The position numbers were made by a program, and so were the translations under genes. The notes beneath the pieces are model-generated. The model did not search any database. It worked only from the letters and a program-made list of their open reading frames with translations, and had not been told where the DNA came from. Positions 40,648-49,641 of a DNA stretch of 64,000 nucleotides are shown here, in pieces. How positions within the stretch are numbered: the first letter of the stretch is position 1; every line of letters begins with the position of its first letter. This DNA is from Fimbriimonadaceae bacterium (GTDB lineage Bacteria > Armatimonadota > Fimbriimonadia > Fimbriimonadales > Fimbriimonadaceae): assembly GCA_023957775.1 (NCBI GenBank), contig JAMLGR010000001.1, forward strand, positions 248,001 to 312,000, given 5' to 3'.

Positions 40648-42782
40648 CGAAAACTCGGACCCTTCCACCTTGGCTCTGGCTCGCCGTTCCCCTCTTCTTG
40701 GCCCCCTTGCTGGGTGGGCAGGTGGCCGCGGAGCCCCGGCCCCTTCCCGCCGACGCGATCGGCGCCCTTGCAGCGGCGGTCGGAGGGGACGGCCCAACCA
40801 CCGCCCACGTGTTCCTCGGGTTAATGGCCGTCCTGGGGCTCTTGGTCGCCCTGATCGGACGAAAGGTGATCCAGCTGCCCGCGGCGCGTCTCACGTCGGT
40901 CCTCCTGCTCTTGGCGGGGGTGCTCCTGGTGACCTCGGCGGGAACCCAGTACCGGGCGTCGACCCTGGCCGAGCTCGTCGAGTGGGGGTTTTACTTCGCG
41001 GCGTTCTTCGCCTCCGTGGCGCTGGCGGGCAGGGGACTGGGCCCACGGGCGCTCCTCGCCGCCTTGGTGGCGGGATGTGCCTTCCTCAGCCTCAAAGGGC
41101 TCGTCGAGTACGGGCAGATGAGGCAGATCGACCCAAGCTGGCGGATCTTTGCGGGCTGGGTCAACGCCAACGCGTTGGCGGGCATGCTCCTGCTCGGGCT
41201 CCCGCTGGCGATGGCCCTCTCCGTCACGTCCGAGCGACTCGGTCGACTCCTCGCCGGAATCGCCGCGTGTCTGATCACCCTGGCCCTGCTGTTGACCCAG
41301 AGCAAGGGAGGGCTGATCGGGGGAGGCGTCGCGCTCGCGCTCTTCCTCATGCTGGCGCCGCTGCGGTCCGCGAAAGCGGAGCGCGCGGCCCTTGCCGTTC
41401 GTCTCGGCGTACTCCTGGTCGCGATGGTCGCCATGGGAGGACTGCTCATGGCGTCCCAGCGAGGCGGCGGGGGTGCCACGGCTGGAAAGGCGCCGCAGGG
41501 TGCGCTGGCCCGGGTCGTGGACACGTCGGGAACCGAAGCCCAGTCGTTCACGTTCCGGAAGAACCTGTGGCAAAGCGCCGTGGCGTTGGTGCGAACCAAC
41601 CCGCTGGGGTACGGGATGGGAACCTACCGCTACCAGTCGGCAAAACCCGGCATCACCCCGCAGACGCACTTCGCCCATCAGAGTTTCCTCCAACTGGCGG
41701 TGGAGGCCAGTCCGATCGCCGCCGTGCTGCTCGTGCTGTTCGGCGTGCTTTGGCTTCGCGAATCCCTCCGCAAAGATTCCACGCTGCCCGGCCAGACCCG
41801 GACGCTGAGGATCGCCGTGGCGGCCGCGCTCGTCGGCTCCGCCGCCCACAGTTGTTTCGACAGCGACCTGTACCAGTTCGGCATCGGCTTCGCTTTCTTC
41901 GCCCTATTGGGCATCGGCACCGAGCTCTGCTCCGACGCGGTGACGCCCGAGTACCTGGCTCCCCGATGGAAGGGGATCGGCATCGCCCTGGCGATCGCCC
42001 TGGGGGTGGGGGCGATCCTCGCGTCGGCGTCGGAGCTCGCTCTTGGACGGCTGGTGGGGGCCGTGGTCCGTCGGGACCGATTGGAAGCCCAGAGTGCTCT
42101 TTCTACCGCCAAGACTTGGGCCGCGAGCGATGGCGACACGTGGCGCTTCGCGGCGCTGTTGGAGCCCTCGCCCAAAGAGCGCGTCGCCCTCCTCGAGCGC
42201 GCCGCGAGAATCTGCCCCTCGCCCAAGAACGAGCGCGCGCTGGCCGCGGAACTGGTCGCCGACGGCCAAGCCGACGCGGCGCAAGCGGCCCTGTCCCGGG
42301 CGCTCCTGCTCGATCCCAACAATTTGCTGGCCCTGCGCCAACGCATGGAGCTGCGGTTGGAAATCGGGGATCGGGCCGGCGCCCACGACGATGCGCGGCG
42401 ACTGGTCGCCATTGAATCCACTCCGTACTTCACGGTCCGAGCCCTTCCGGAGATCGTGCCGACCGAGACGTACGCGGCGCGGCGCGTCCTTGCCCAGGGC
42501 GCCCGATCGCCCGCGGAGAAGGTCACGGCGCTGGCACCCGCCGTTGCAGGCGGGCTCGAATACGCCGCGCGAACGGTCCCCTTCATCACCCAACAGGTCG
42601 AGTCTGGGGCCGCCGACCCCTCGCGCATCGACGAGCTTCGCAAGGAGCTCGAAGCCTTTCAAGCGGACGCCCAGACCCTGGCCGCGCTTTACCGCGAGCT
42701 GGGCCGTTCCGACGATGCCGGCGTCGCCGAAACTTCCGTTTCGGCCTTTGGCGAAGCGCTCGCGGGTTTGCCCAGCAGGTAG
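40644..42782 (+). CDS. O-antigen ligase/polymerase (Wzy-WaaL type) with C-terminal helical-repeat domain
   Basis: 712 residues. Roughly twelve hydrophobic segments occupy residues 1-455. The conserved periplasmic-loop region is FRKNLWQSAVALVRTNPLGYGMGTYRYQ followed by HFAHQSFLQLAVEASPIAAVLLV, typical of O-antigen ligase family PF04932. After the last segment, a soluble alpha-helical, TPR-like domain (LERAARICPSPKNERALAAELVADGQADAAQAALSRALLLDPNNLLALRQRMELRLEIGDRAGAHDDARRL) extends to the end. TTG 40644 overlaps the GT2 stop (TTGA) and has GGAGG 8 bases upstream. Its 3' end overlaps the convergent PBP2 gene by 94 bases. Confidence 0.85.
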   Translation: MTKTRTLPPWLWLAVPLFLAPLLGGQVAAEPRPLPADAIGALAAAVGGDGPTTAHVFLGLMAVLGLLVALIGRKVIQLPAARLTSVLLLLAGVLLVTSAGTQYRASTLAELVEWGFYFAAFFASVALAGRGLGPRALLAALVAGCAFLSLKGLVEYGQMRQIDPSWRIFAGWVNANALAGMLLLGLPLAMALSVTSERLGRLLAGIAACLITLALLLTQSKGGLIGGGVALALFLMLAPLRSAKAERAALAVRLGVLLVAMVAMGGLLMASQRGGGGATAGKAPQGALARVVDTSGTEAQSFTFRKNLWQSAVALVRTNPLGYGMGTYRYQSAKPGITPQTHFAHQSFLQLAVEASPIAAVLLVLFGVLWLRESLRKDSTLPGQTRTLRIAVAAALVGSAAHSCFDSDLYQFGIGFAFFALLGIGTELCSDAVTPEYLAPRWKGIGIALAIALGVGAILASASELALGRLVGAVVRRDRLEAQSALSTAKTWAASDGDTWRFAALLEPSPKERVALLERAARICPSPKNERALAAELVADGQADAAQAALSRALLLDPNNLLALRQRMELRLEIGDRAGAHDDARRLVAIESTPYFTVRALPEIVPTETYAARRVLAQGARSPAEKVTALAPAVAGGLEYAARTVPFITQQVESGAADPSRIDELRKELEAFQADAQTLAALYRELGRSDDAGVAETSVSAFGEALAGLPSR

Positions 42783-44533
42783 CGCCTGACGATGTCGCGG
42801 GCGAACGGGGCGGCGAAATCGCTGCCGTGTCCCACATTCTCGACGCTGACGCACACGACGATCCGGGGAGCCTCGAGCGGTGCCAGCCCGACGAACCACG
42901 AGTCCGTCATCTGCTGGCCGCGCCGCTCGGCACTTCCCGTCTTGCCTCCCCACTCGATGCCCGGAATCTGAGCCGCGCGCGCCGTTCCGTCCGAGATCAC
43001 CAACCCCATGGCGCGCGTCAGCCGGGCCCAGCCGTCCGCGCTGACCCCGTCCACCTCGTGCGCCACCTCCGGCTGCACCTCGTGGAGCTTCCCATCGTTC
43101 CCGGGCTCCTGGCGGGCGCGGAGCAGGTGCGGGCGGTAACCAATCCCTCGGTTGGCCACCACGCTGGCCAGGAACGCCATCTGAAGGGCCGTCGCCGAAA
43201 CCTCGCCCTGGCCGATCGCCAAGTTTACCGTGTCCCCCGGGTACCACCGCACGGGGTCGCGCCACCGCGCAAGCCACTCGTCGGTGGGCACGACCCCGGG
43301 CGTCTCGCCGATGAGATCGATGCCGGTCCGGGTCCCCAAGCCGCACAGAAGAGCGGTCTCGCGCATCACATCCTTGCCCGCCCGCATGGCCAGATCGGAG
43401 AAGTAGGTGTTGCAGGACTTCTCGAAGGCGCGCTCAAAGGTGATCGTCCCATGGTGGCCGAGGCACTTCGATCGACGATTGCCCACCTGGTAGTAGCCGG
43501 GGCAATAGACGGTGCGGTTCGGGTCGAAAACCCCCGCCCGCATCGCCGCCAAGGTGGTGACGATCTTGAACGTCGATCCCGGGGCGTGGTACGTCCCGAT
43601 CGCCCGATTGATCATCGGATGACCCGGATCGTCGTTGAGCTGCTTCCAGTCCTTTTGGCTGATGCCTCCCTCGAACATCGCCGCGTCGTAGCTTGGCGAA
43701 CTCGCCAGGCACAGGACTTCGCCGGTCCGGGGATCGAGGGCGACGATCGCGCCGCGATTTCCTTTGAGGAGGTCGACCGCCAACCGTTGCAGGTCGTAGT
43801 CGATGCTGAGGATCAGTCGTTCGCCCGGAACGGGGCTGTCCCGCCCGACCGTTCGGGTGGGGCGCCGCTTGGCATCGACTTCGAAACGTTCGCTGCCGGG
43901 TTCGCCCATCAGGTACTTCTCGTACACGCGTTCGATCCCGAGTTTCCCGACGTAGGGCGCGGCTTTGAGCTCCTGGTCCGCCAATCGCTTCACATCGTCG
44001 CCGTTGGGCGTCCAGACGTACCCCAGCACATGGGCGAGGCTCAGCGTGTCGGTGTAGGCCCGCATGGGCTGGGTCGACACCTCGATGCCGGGCAGGTGGG
44101 ACCCCGCCTCGGCGATCCGCGTGGCCACTTCGATGGAGGCGCCGATGTGGATCGGCGCCGGCAGATACGGGCGCCACGCGGCGGCCTTCACCTTCTCGCG
44201 CAACTGCTCGGGGTCCGTGGCCAGCATGGCGGCAACCTTGTCGATCACCCAGGGGTTCTGCCGGACCACCGCCGGACGGGCGGAGATCACCACTCGTGGC
44301 TCGACGCTCGCCAACACCGTTCCATTGCGGTCGTAGATCAGACCCCGAGGCGCGAGCTGCGATACGGACACGCGTTGGAAGTACTGCGCGCGTTCGCTCA
44401 AATCCGAGGCGGCGACGACCTGGAGGTACCACAGCCGGATCAGCAGGACCACGAAGGCGGCCAGCAGCAGCGCGGGAAACAGCCCGTGGCGCGCATCGAG
44501 TTCGGGCTCCCTCGGCGCATGGATGACGGACAT
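42689..44533 (-). CDS. mrdA: penicillin-binding protein 2 (elongation transpeptidase)
   Basis: 614 residues. One N-terminal membrane segment (about 18-40), a PBP dimerization/pedestal region (RGLIYDRNGTVLASVEPR, 63-80), and a transpeptidase with S320-TFK-323 (active serine), SCN at 373-375 and KTGSAE at 531-536. It is the monofunctional class B enzyme that cross-links side-wall peptidoglycan with RodA; no rodA or mreBCD is in this window. It starts 16 bases after PBP1A on the same strand. The final 30 residues (ASASPKAETEVSATPASSERPSSR) lie in the overlap with the O-antigen ligase and are not conserved. Confidence 0.94.
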   Translation of the reverse strand: MSVIHAPREPELDARHGLFPALLLAAFVVLLIRLWYLQVVAASDLSERAQYFQRVSVSQLAPRGLIYDRNGTVLASVEPRVVISARPAVVRQNPWVIDKVAAMLATDPEQLREKVKAAAWRPYLPAPIHIGASIEVATRIAEAGSHLPGIEVSTQPMRAYTDTLSLAHVLGYVWTPNGDDVKRLADQELKAAPYVGKLGIERVYEKYLMGEPGSERFEVDAKRRPTRTVGRDSPVPGERLILSIDYDLQRLAVDLLKGNRGAIVALDPRTGEVLCLASSPSYDAAMFEGGISQKDWKQLNDDPGHPMINRAIGTYHAPGSTFKIVTTLAAMRAGVFDPNRTVYCPGYYQVGNRRSKCLGHHGTITFERAFEKSCNTYFSDLAMRAGKDVMRETALLCGLGTRTGIDLIGETPGVVPTDEWLARWRDPVRWYPGDTVNLAIGQGEVSATALQMAFLASVVANRGIGYRPHLLRARQEPGNDGKLHEVQPEVAHEVDGVSADGWARLTRAMGLVISDGTARAAQIPGIEWGGKTGSAERRGQQMTDSWFVGLAPLEAPRIVVCVSVENVGHGSDFAAPFARDIVRRYLLGKPASASPKAETEVSATPASSERPSSR

Positions 44534-44549
44534 CGCTTTGTTCTACGCG

Positions 44550-46835
44550 TCAGCGATGCGTTCCGTGCAGGTTGCAGGTGCGTTTGGGCTCTTTGCCCAC
44601 GGCGAATTTCCGCGTGACGGTCTCCGGGCAGTACCGGTTGGCGCGCAATCCGCTGTCGACGCAGACCTCGACCGAAACGGTCTGCTCCTCCCGGCGGCGC
44701 CCCTCGCCGTTCGGCGGGTTTTCGCGGGGAGGAGGCTCGGTGCGTCGCGTGGGATCGTCCGGCGGCGGCTCGTTGCCGATCGGGGGGGTCGTTCCAATCG
44801 GGGGAACGGTGTCGGGAAAGCCGTCCTGCTCGTCAGGCGGCGGATTCTCGTCGGGGATCGGGGGCGGTTCGACCACCACGTCCTTCACGGACATGTCGAC
44901 GTACTCCGTCTTCCCGTCGAAGCGCTTGCGAAGCGAGCCGTCCTTGAACATGGCCTGGGCCTTCTTCATCACGCCGACCCAGGCGTCGATCGTGACCTTG
45001 CCGCCGAAGACGCTCGACGCCATCGGCTCGTAGGTCCATCGGTTGCCATCGCGCTGGGGGTTCGCCACCCAACCGATGCCGATCAGCTCGTCGGTGTAGC
45101 CGCAGAACCAGGCGTCCTTGTTGTCGGACGTCGTCCCCGTCTTCCCCCGGGCGTTGTCGATGACCCGGGCCTTGGTCGCGGTCCCGTTGGTCACCACGAC
45201 GCGCAGGAACGAATCCATCTGCGACGCCACTTCGGAGGAGAGCACGTTGCGGCGGATGTTGGGCTGGAAGTCCTTGACGACCTCTCCATCCGGTCCGATC
45301 ACGCGCCGGATCATGAAGGGCTCGAACCGGTCGCCGTGCAGCATGAAGACGCTGTACCCTTCGGCCATTTCGAGGGGCGAGACCTCGCCGGAGCCGAGCG
45401 CGAGGGACATGACCGCCGGAAGTTCCGAGTGAAAGCCGAACACGCTCCGTGCGGCGGCAACGACGGCCGACGGGCCCACTTTCTCCATCACGCGGACCGC
45501 CGGGATGTTGATCGAGAGGGCGATGGCCGAACGGACGCTCACGCTCCCCCCGGTGTGCCCGCCCGAGTTCTTCGGAGACCACACTTTGCCGGTGACGGGA
45601 TCGGTGAGCGAATACGGGTCGTTGCTGATCGAGTCGCGCGGGCCGATCGCGCCCGAGGCGAGGGCGGTCGCGTAGACGAACGGCTTGAAGCTCGATCCGG
45701 GTTGCCGGCGCCCCTGGGTCACCGCGTTGAACTGGTCTTTGTGGAAGTCCACGCCGCCGACCATGGCGAGCACGCGTCCGTCCCGGTCCAGGAGCACAAA
45801 CGCGCCGTTGTTCACCTTCCGCGAGCGGTTCTTCCTCACCAGGTCGGCGATCTGTTTCTCTGCCTCTTCCTGAAGGTCGGTGTTCAGCGTCGTTTCGATC
45901 CGGTAGCCCCCTCGCGAGAGGTCGAGTCCGGGCATGCGCTTCTTCAGCTCGTCGTCCAGCACGGCCATCACGAAGTGCGGCGCGCGGATCAGCCGGGCGC
46001 CCGTTCCCGGCGGTCGCGGGTTCAGCCGGAGGGGTTCGTGGATCGCCTTGTCGTAGGTCTTAGCGTCGATCATCCCCTCGTCGCGCATGATGCCGAGCAC
46101 GACGTTGCGGTTTTCAATCGCGCGCTTCGGGGAGCGGAAGGGGTTTTCGTCGCTCGGGCGGCGCACGCAGCGGGCCAGCAACGCCGCTTCCGCCACGGTG
46201 AGCTTGTCCAGCGGCTTGCTGAAGTAGACGTCCGCGGCGGACTTGATGCCGTAGGCGCCGCTGCCGTAGTAGATCTGGTTCAAGTACAGCTCGAGGATCT
46301 GGTTCTTGTTGAGCTGACGCTCGACGGCGATGGCCAAGGCCACGTCGTCGAGCTTGCGGCCGACGGACCGCTCCGTGCTCGTGTACACGCGCTTGACCAC
46401 CTGCATGGTGATCGTGCTTCCCCCTTGGCTCGTCCGGAGATCGCGGACGTTGGCCACCGCGGCTCGGGCAGCGGCCCAGTAGTCCACCCCAGGGTGTTCG
46501 TAGAAGCGCTTGTCCTCGGCCGCCAGCGTGGCGTCGATCACGATCTTCGGGATCTCCGCGAACTTGACGGGCTGCCGGTACTCCGAGCTCACCGAGTAGA
46601 GCACCTTGTTGTCCGCACTCACGATCACCGAGGGATTGCGGCTCACCTCGGCCATCACGTCGGGGAGCGACCCGATCCGAGCCTGCGCCTCGCGCAGCTT
46701 GATCGACATGACCACGCCGAGCACGGTCGCGCCCGCCAATCCCAGCAAAAGGATCAACGAGAGCGAGGTCTTGATGCGGCGCGCCCACGGACTGCGCGCC
46801 TTGCGGCGTCTTCGGCCTACGGATTTCGTCGCCAC
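44550..46835 (-). CDS. penicillin-binding protein 1A (class A, glycosyltransferase/transpeptidase)
   Basis: 761 residues. A basic cytoplasmic tail and one membrane segment; a GT51 domain with EDKRFYEHPGVD (catalytic Glu near 107), GGSTITMQVVKRVY and LELYLNQIYYGSGAYGI; and a transpeptidase with PGSSFKPFVY, SIN in LSINIPAVRV, and GKTGTTSDNKDAWF. A Pro-rich C-terminal tail (about 690-745) precedes a CVDSGLRANRYCPE segment that could form a disulfide. It polymerises and cross-links glycan strands. I chose GTG 46835 because TATACT lies 8 bases upstream; TTG 46841 would leave only 2 bases. Confidence 0.93.
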   Translation of the reverse strand: MATKSVGRRRRKARSPWARRIKTSLSLILLLGLAGATVLGVVMSIKLREAQARIGSLPDVMAEVSRNPSVIVSADNKVLYSVSSEYRQPVKFAEIPKIVIDATLAAEDKRFYEHPGVDYWAAARAAVANVRDLRTSQGGSTITMQVVKRVYTSTERSVGRKLDDVALAIAVERQLNKNQILELYLNQIYYGSGAYGIKSAADVYFSKPLDKLTVAEAALLARCVRRPSDENPFRSPKRAIENRNVVLGIMRDEGMIDAKTYDKAIHEPLRLNPRPPGTGARLIRAPHFVMAVLDDELKKRMPGLDLSRGGYRIETTLNTDLQEEAEKQIADLVRKNRSRKVNNGAFVLLDRDGRVLAMVGGVDFHKDQFNAVTQGRRQPGSSFKPFVYATALASGAIGPRDSISNDPYSLTDPVTGKVWSPKNSGGHTGGSVSVRSAIALSINIPAVRVMEKVGPSAVVAAARSVFGFHSELPAVMSLALGSGEVSPLEMAEGYSVFMLHGDRFEPFMIRRVIGPDGEVVKDFQPNIRRNVLSSEVASQMDSFLRVVVTNGTATKARVIDNARGKTGTTSDNKDAWFCGYTDELIGIGWVANPQRDGNRWTYEPMASSVFGGKVTIDAWVGVMKKAQAMFKDGSLRKRFDGKTEYVDMSVKDVVVEPPPIPDENPPPDEQDGFPDTVPPIGTTPPIGNEPPPDDPTRRTEPPPRENPPNGEGRRREEQTVSVEVCVDSGLRANRYCPETVTRKFAVGKEPKRTCNLHGTHR

Positions 46836-46863
46836 GGTCAAAGAGTATACGTCTGACGGGTGG

Positions 46864-47826
46864 TCAGCGGTTCATGCTGCGGGCAATCGCAGCCAGTTGC
46901 GGCTTGGGAACGCTGCCGACCAGAGCGTATGTGACGTTGTTCGCGGTCCAGATTTGCACGTTGAAATCCTGCCCTGCCAAGGTTCGGATCCGGCGCTCGT
47001 CCACCCGGTTCCTGACGATGAACAGCGAGAGCCGGGCCGTTCGGCCCAGATACGTCTGCGCGAGCACCGGCTCTCCGCCGAGCCGGAGGAGGCGCGCGGA
47101 TTCCAGCTGGAACCCGGCATCGGCAGGAAGAGTCGCCGCGGGAAGGCCCGACTGCTTGGCGAGCCGCCGCATCTGCATCTCGGGCGTGACCTCGCGCGCG
47201 CCGCGCCGGGAAAGGTCGAACTCGTTCGGCCTAAAAATCGGCTCAAGCTGGACGGTCGTGAACTCGAAGAAGCCCAGGCGCGTGCCCACGCGGTCGAAGA
47301 TCTCGCGTTTCAGGATCATTCCCGAACGCGGGTCGATCCACAGGCGCTGCACCACGTTGCCGTTCGGGTCCGAAAGCGCGACACTCTGCGTTCGGAACCC
47401 GGCCACCGGCCCGCCCGGACTCGCCTCCACCTTGAGCTGTCCTTGGCGCACCAACTGCAACATGCCCCGAAGCCTTTCGAAGGCCTCCTCCCGCCGAGCC
47501 GGAAGCGTCAGGATCTCGTTCGTGTCCGGCATGAAGTGCCGGCGACGGTTGCCGTCCTCGACGATGACTTGGCCCGCAAATTCGGAATCCGGCGGGAACT
47601 CGATGCGCGTCCGTTCTCCGTCCCGGCGAACGAACTCGACGTGGCGCGTCACTTCCGAACCCACTTTGAACTCGACGATCCGCGTCCCGGAGTAGCGGAG
47701 CTTGGGGCCGTTCGCCATCGCGTTCCGGAGGGCCTCGGGCAGCGCACCTTGCGCAGAGACGGTTCCCGCCAGGGCGCAGAACGCGCCGAATGCGGCACCG
47801 AGTTTCAAGGTTCGGGTGGGGCTCAT
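46864..47826 (-). CDS. MucB/RseB-like sigma-factor regulatory protein (periplasmic)
   Basis: 320 residues. A signal peptide (LKLGAAFGAFCALAGTVSAQG) is followed by a LolA-like half-barrel: LRYSGTRIVEFKVGSEVTRHVEFVRRDGERTRIEF, VVQRLWIDPRSGMILKREIFDRVGTRLGFFEFTTVQLEP. A smaller C-terminal domain ends VGSVPKPQLAAIARSMN. This two-domain architecture matches RseB/MucB, which protect the anti-sigma factor from proteolysis and sense misplaced lipoproteins. The ATG overlaps the anti-sigma stop (ATGA). Its place as third gene after sigma and anti-sigma supports the call more than sequence identity does. Confidence 0.78.
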   Translation of the reverse strand: MSPTRTLKLGAAFGAFCALAGTVSAQGALPEALRNAMANGPKLRYSGTRIVEFKVGSEVTRHVEFVRRDGERTRIEFPPDSEFAGQVIVEDGNRRRHFMPDTNEILTLPARREEAFERLRGMLQLVRQGQLKVEASPGGPVAGFRTQSVALSDPNGNVVQRLWIDPRSGMILKREIFDRVGTRLGFFEFTTVQLEPIFRPNEFDLSRRGAREVTPEMQMRRLAKQSGLPAATLPADAGFQLESARLLRLGGEPVLAQTYLGRTARLSLFIVRNRVDERRIRTLAGQDFNVQIWTANNVTYALVGSVPKPQLAAIARSMNR

Positions 47827-48302
47827 AGCGTTTCCAAATCCAGTTCGTTCCAATCGTACGGCGAGGCCGCCGGAGCCGGCCGGTGGGACGCGGCGAGATC
47901 GTGCGGGGTCAGCCCGACGCCGGCGATGTCCGTCGTGCGGACCGTCTCGCGGTGCGTCAGGATGAGCGACGCCTCGAGCGAGGGCTCTGAAGCGCCCGAT
48001 CCCGTTGGCACCGGGCGTGGCTGCGCGAAGAAGAGCGCCGCGGCGAGAGCCGCACCGGCCGCCAGGCCCACCGTCGGACGAAGGAACCACGGACGCGCCG
48101 GTTTGGGGGCGAGCGACCGCAGGCGCTCGTTCAATCGGCTTCGCCACTCGAGGCTCGGGGTGTCCTCGGCGAGGGCGCGCACTTGCTCCCGGACGCGCTG
48201 CTGGCCACGGGATTCCAGCGCGGCCTCGAACCGCTCCCTCTCCTCCTGCGTCGCCATGCCCGATTCCACCCGCGACGCCAACTCGATCAACGAATACTCC
48301 AT
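47823..48302 (-). CDS. membrane anti-sigma factor (putative)
   Basis: 159 residues. The N-terminal MEYSLIELASRVESGMATQEERERFEAAL resembles anti-sigma domains that clasp ECF sigma factors, though the usual HxxxCxxC zinc motif is absent. One membrane segment (about 74-92: LRPTVGLAAGAALAAALFFAQ) separates it from a C-terminal periplasmic tail. The position directly after the ECF sigma gene (4-base gap) and before an RseB-like gene makes the assignment strong. It would hold the sigma factor inactive at the membrane until stress. Confidence 0.8.
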   Translation of the reverse strand: MEYSLIELASRVESGMATQEERERFEAALESRGQQRVREQVRALAEDTPSLEWRSRLNERLRSLAPKPARPWFLRPTVGLAAGAALAAALFFAQPRPVPTGSGASEPSLEASLILTHRETVRTTDIAGVGLTPHDLAASHRPAPAASPYDWNELDLETL

Positions 48303-48306
48303 GTCC

Positions 48307-48936
48307 CTATTCCAAATCCTTTGGATCCACGTAGGCCTTCATCACGGCCTGAAGGTGCGCCCGCGCAAGGAACAGCCGGCTCTTGACCGTTCCCACGGGC
48401 ACGCCCAGCACCTCGGCGATCTGCTCGTACGAGAGGTCGTCCCGATCGTGCAGCAACAGCACCGAGCGCAACTTGTCGCTCAGCGAGGCGATCCCCTGCT
48501 CCATCGCCAACGCCAACTCGTCGTCCAACACCGCCCCCTCGGGGTTTCCGCGATGATCGGCGATCTCGAAGGGCTCCTCTTCGCCGTGGAACGCATCGAG
48601 CCGCATCTCGGCAGGCGACCGTCGCGAGCGACGCGCGCGGTCCACGCAAAGGTTGTGCGCGATGCGGAAGAGCCACGTCCGCACCGAAGAGCGGCCGTCG
48701 AATCGATGGATGCTCTGGAATGCTCGAATGAACACCTCTTGGGCGATGTCCGAGGCGTCCTCGCCGTCGCCGACCATCCGACGCACAAAACCAAAGACGC
48801 GGCTCTGGTACGCGTCCACGATCTTGCCGAACGCTTCCACGTCCCGACGACGGCACCGCTCGACGAGCGCTTCTTCGGTTGCCGCCTGCGCGCGTCGATC
48901 GGGGCTCAGTCCCATGGCCTCAAGGCAAAACTCCAT
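48307..48936 (-). CDS. ECF-type RNA polymerase sigma factor
   Basis: 209 residues. Region 2: EEALVERCRRRDVEAFGKIVDAYQSRVFGFVRRMVGDGEDASDIAQEVFIRAFQSIHRFDGRSSVRTWLFRIAHNLCVDRAR; region 4: LSDKLRSVLLLHDRDDLSYEQIAEVLGVPVGTVKSRLFLARAHLQ. No region 1.1 or 3. It directs RNA polymerase to envelope-stress genes, judging from the anti-sigma and RseB-like genes that follow. TACCGT stands 6 bases before the ATG, the same box and spacing as trmD. Autoregulation by this sigma factor is not visible in the 90 bases upstream. Confidence 0.93.
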   Translation of the reverse strand: MEFCLEAMGLSPDRRAQAATEEALVERCRRRDVEAFGKIVDAYQSRVFGFVRRMVGDGEDASDIAQEVFIRAFQSIHRFDGRSSVRTWLFRIAHNLCVDRARRSRRSPAEMRLDAFHGEEEPFEIADHRGNPEGAVLDDELALAMEQGIASLSDKLRSVLLLHDRDDLSYEQIAEVLGVPVGTVKSRLFLARAHLQAVMKAYVDPKDLE

Positions 48937-49025
48937 CGTTCCACGGTAAAGACGCTCCCGACGACGCAGGGTTCACTTCGGGGTCGTTCCCGATGGGCCT
49001 TGTGGCGAACGATGGGCCCGAGGCG

Positions 49026-49556
49026 CTAGAACCTCAAGCCCACCATGACGGCGAACCCGTTGACGCGCTCCTCGAACGATCCGAAGTAGCGCGCCTCGAC
49101 GAACATGTCGCTCCCGAACTGCTTGAACTCCTTCCCCACACCGAACGAGTACGCAAAGCGCGTCGAATCCTCGGTCCGGGTGATCGTCGAACTGCCCGAG
49201 GTCGAGGTGCGCGGAACCTGCGCGAACGTCACGCCCGCGCCCGCGGTCCAGTAGAACTCGGCGTTCCTCGTGACGACGTTGAACAACACGGGCACGCTTC
49301 GGAAGTCGCCCTTGGAGTGGTAATCGGCCGAAACCGTGGTCGCACGCGTCCCGTTTCGGGTCGCGCGCTCCGAAAGCTGGTACTCCAGCCCGGCGACGAG
49401 CCACTGCTTGCCCTCGGCCCGCGCGCTGACGTGGCCCGGAAACAGGTAACCCAACTTGACCGACAGACCCTTCGTGGGGGCGTCCTGCGCCATCGCGGCC
49501 GTCGCGGCCAACGCGCAAACGCCGCAGGCAATCCCTCGCATCTTCCTCGAACTCAT
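49026..49556 (-). CDS. outer-membrane beta-barrel protein (putative)
   Basis: 176 residues. Signal peptide MSSRKMRGIACGVCALAATAAMAQ; the mature part alternates hydrophobic and polar residues and ends in FEERVNGFAVMVGLRF, a C-terminal aromatic signature for outer-membrane insertion. Strand pairs such as LSVKLGYLFPG, QWLVAGLEYQLSER, FYWTAGAGVTFAQ and FAYSFGVGKEFKQF suggest an eight-stranded barrel. GGAGGATTGAG lies just before the ATG. It sits upstream of the sigma/anti-sigma operon on the same strand and may be a target or neighbour. Confidence 0.78.
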   Translation of the reverse strand: MSSRKMRGIACGVCALAATAAMAQDAPTKGLSVKLGYLFPGHVSARAEGKQWLVAGLEYQLSERATRNGTRATTVSADYHSKGDFRSVPVLFNVVTRNAEFYWTAGAGVTFAQVPRTSTSGSSTITRTEDSTRFAYSFGVGKEFKQFGSDMFVEARYFGSFEERVNGFAVMVGLRF

Positions 49557-49641
49557 CCTCAATCCTCCTCGTTCCTGTAGACCAGACGGTCGTTCCACCG
49601 ATTCTGGCGCGTTCGGCGGAAACATTGCGTCCCGCGGCGTT

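Noticed and set aside
46606-49029. 807-codon open frame on the plus strand
   Set aside because: It crosses three well-supported minus-strand genes (sigma, anti-sigma, RseB-like) in antisense and has no recognisable domain.
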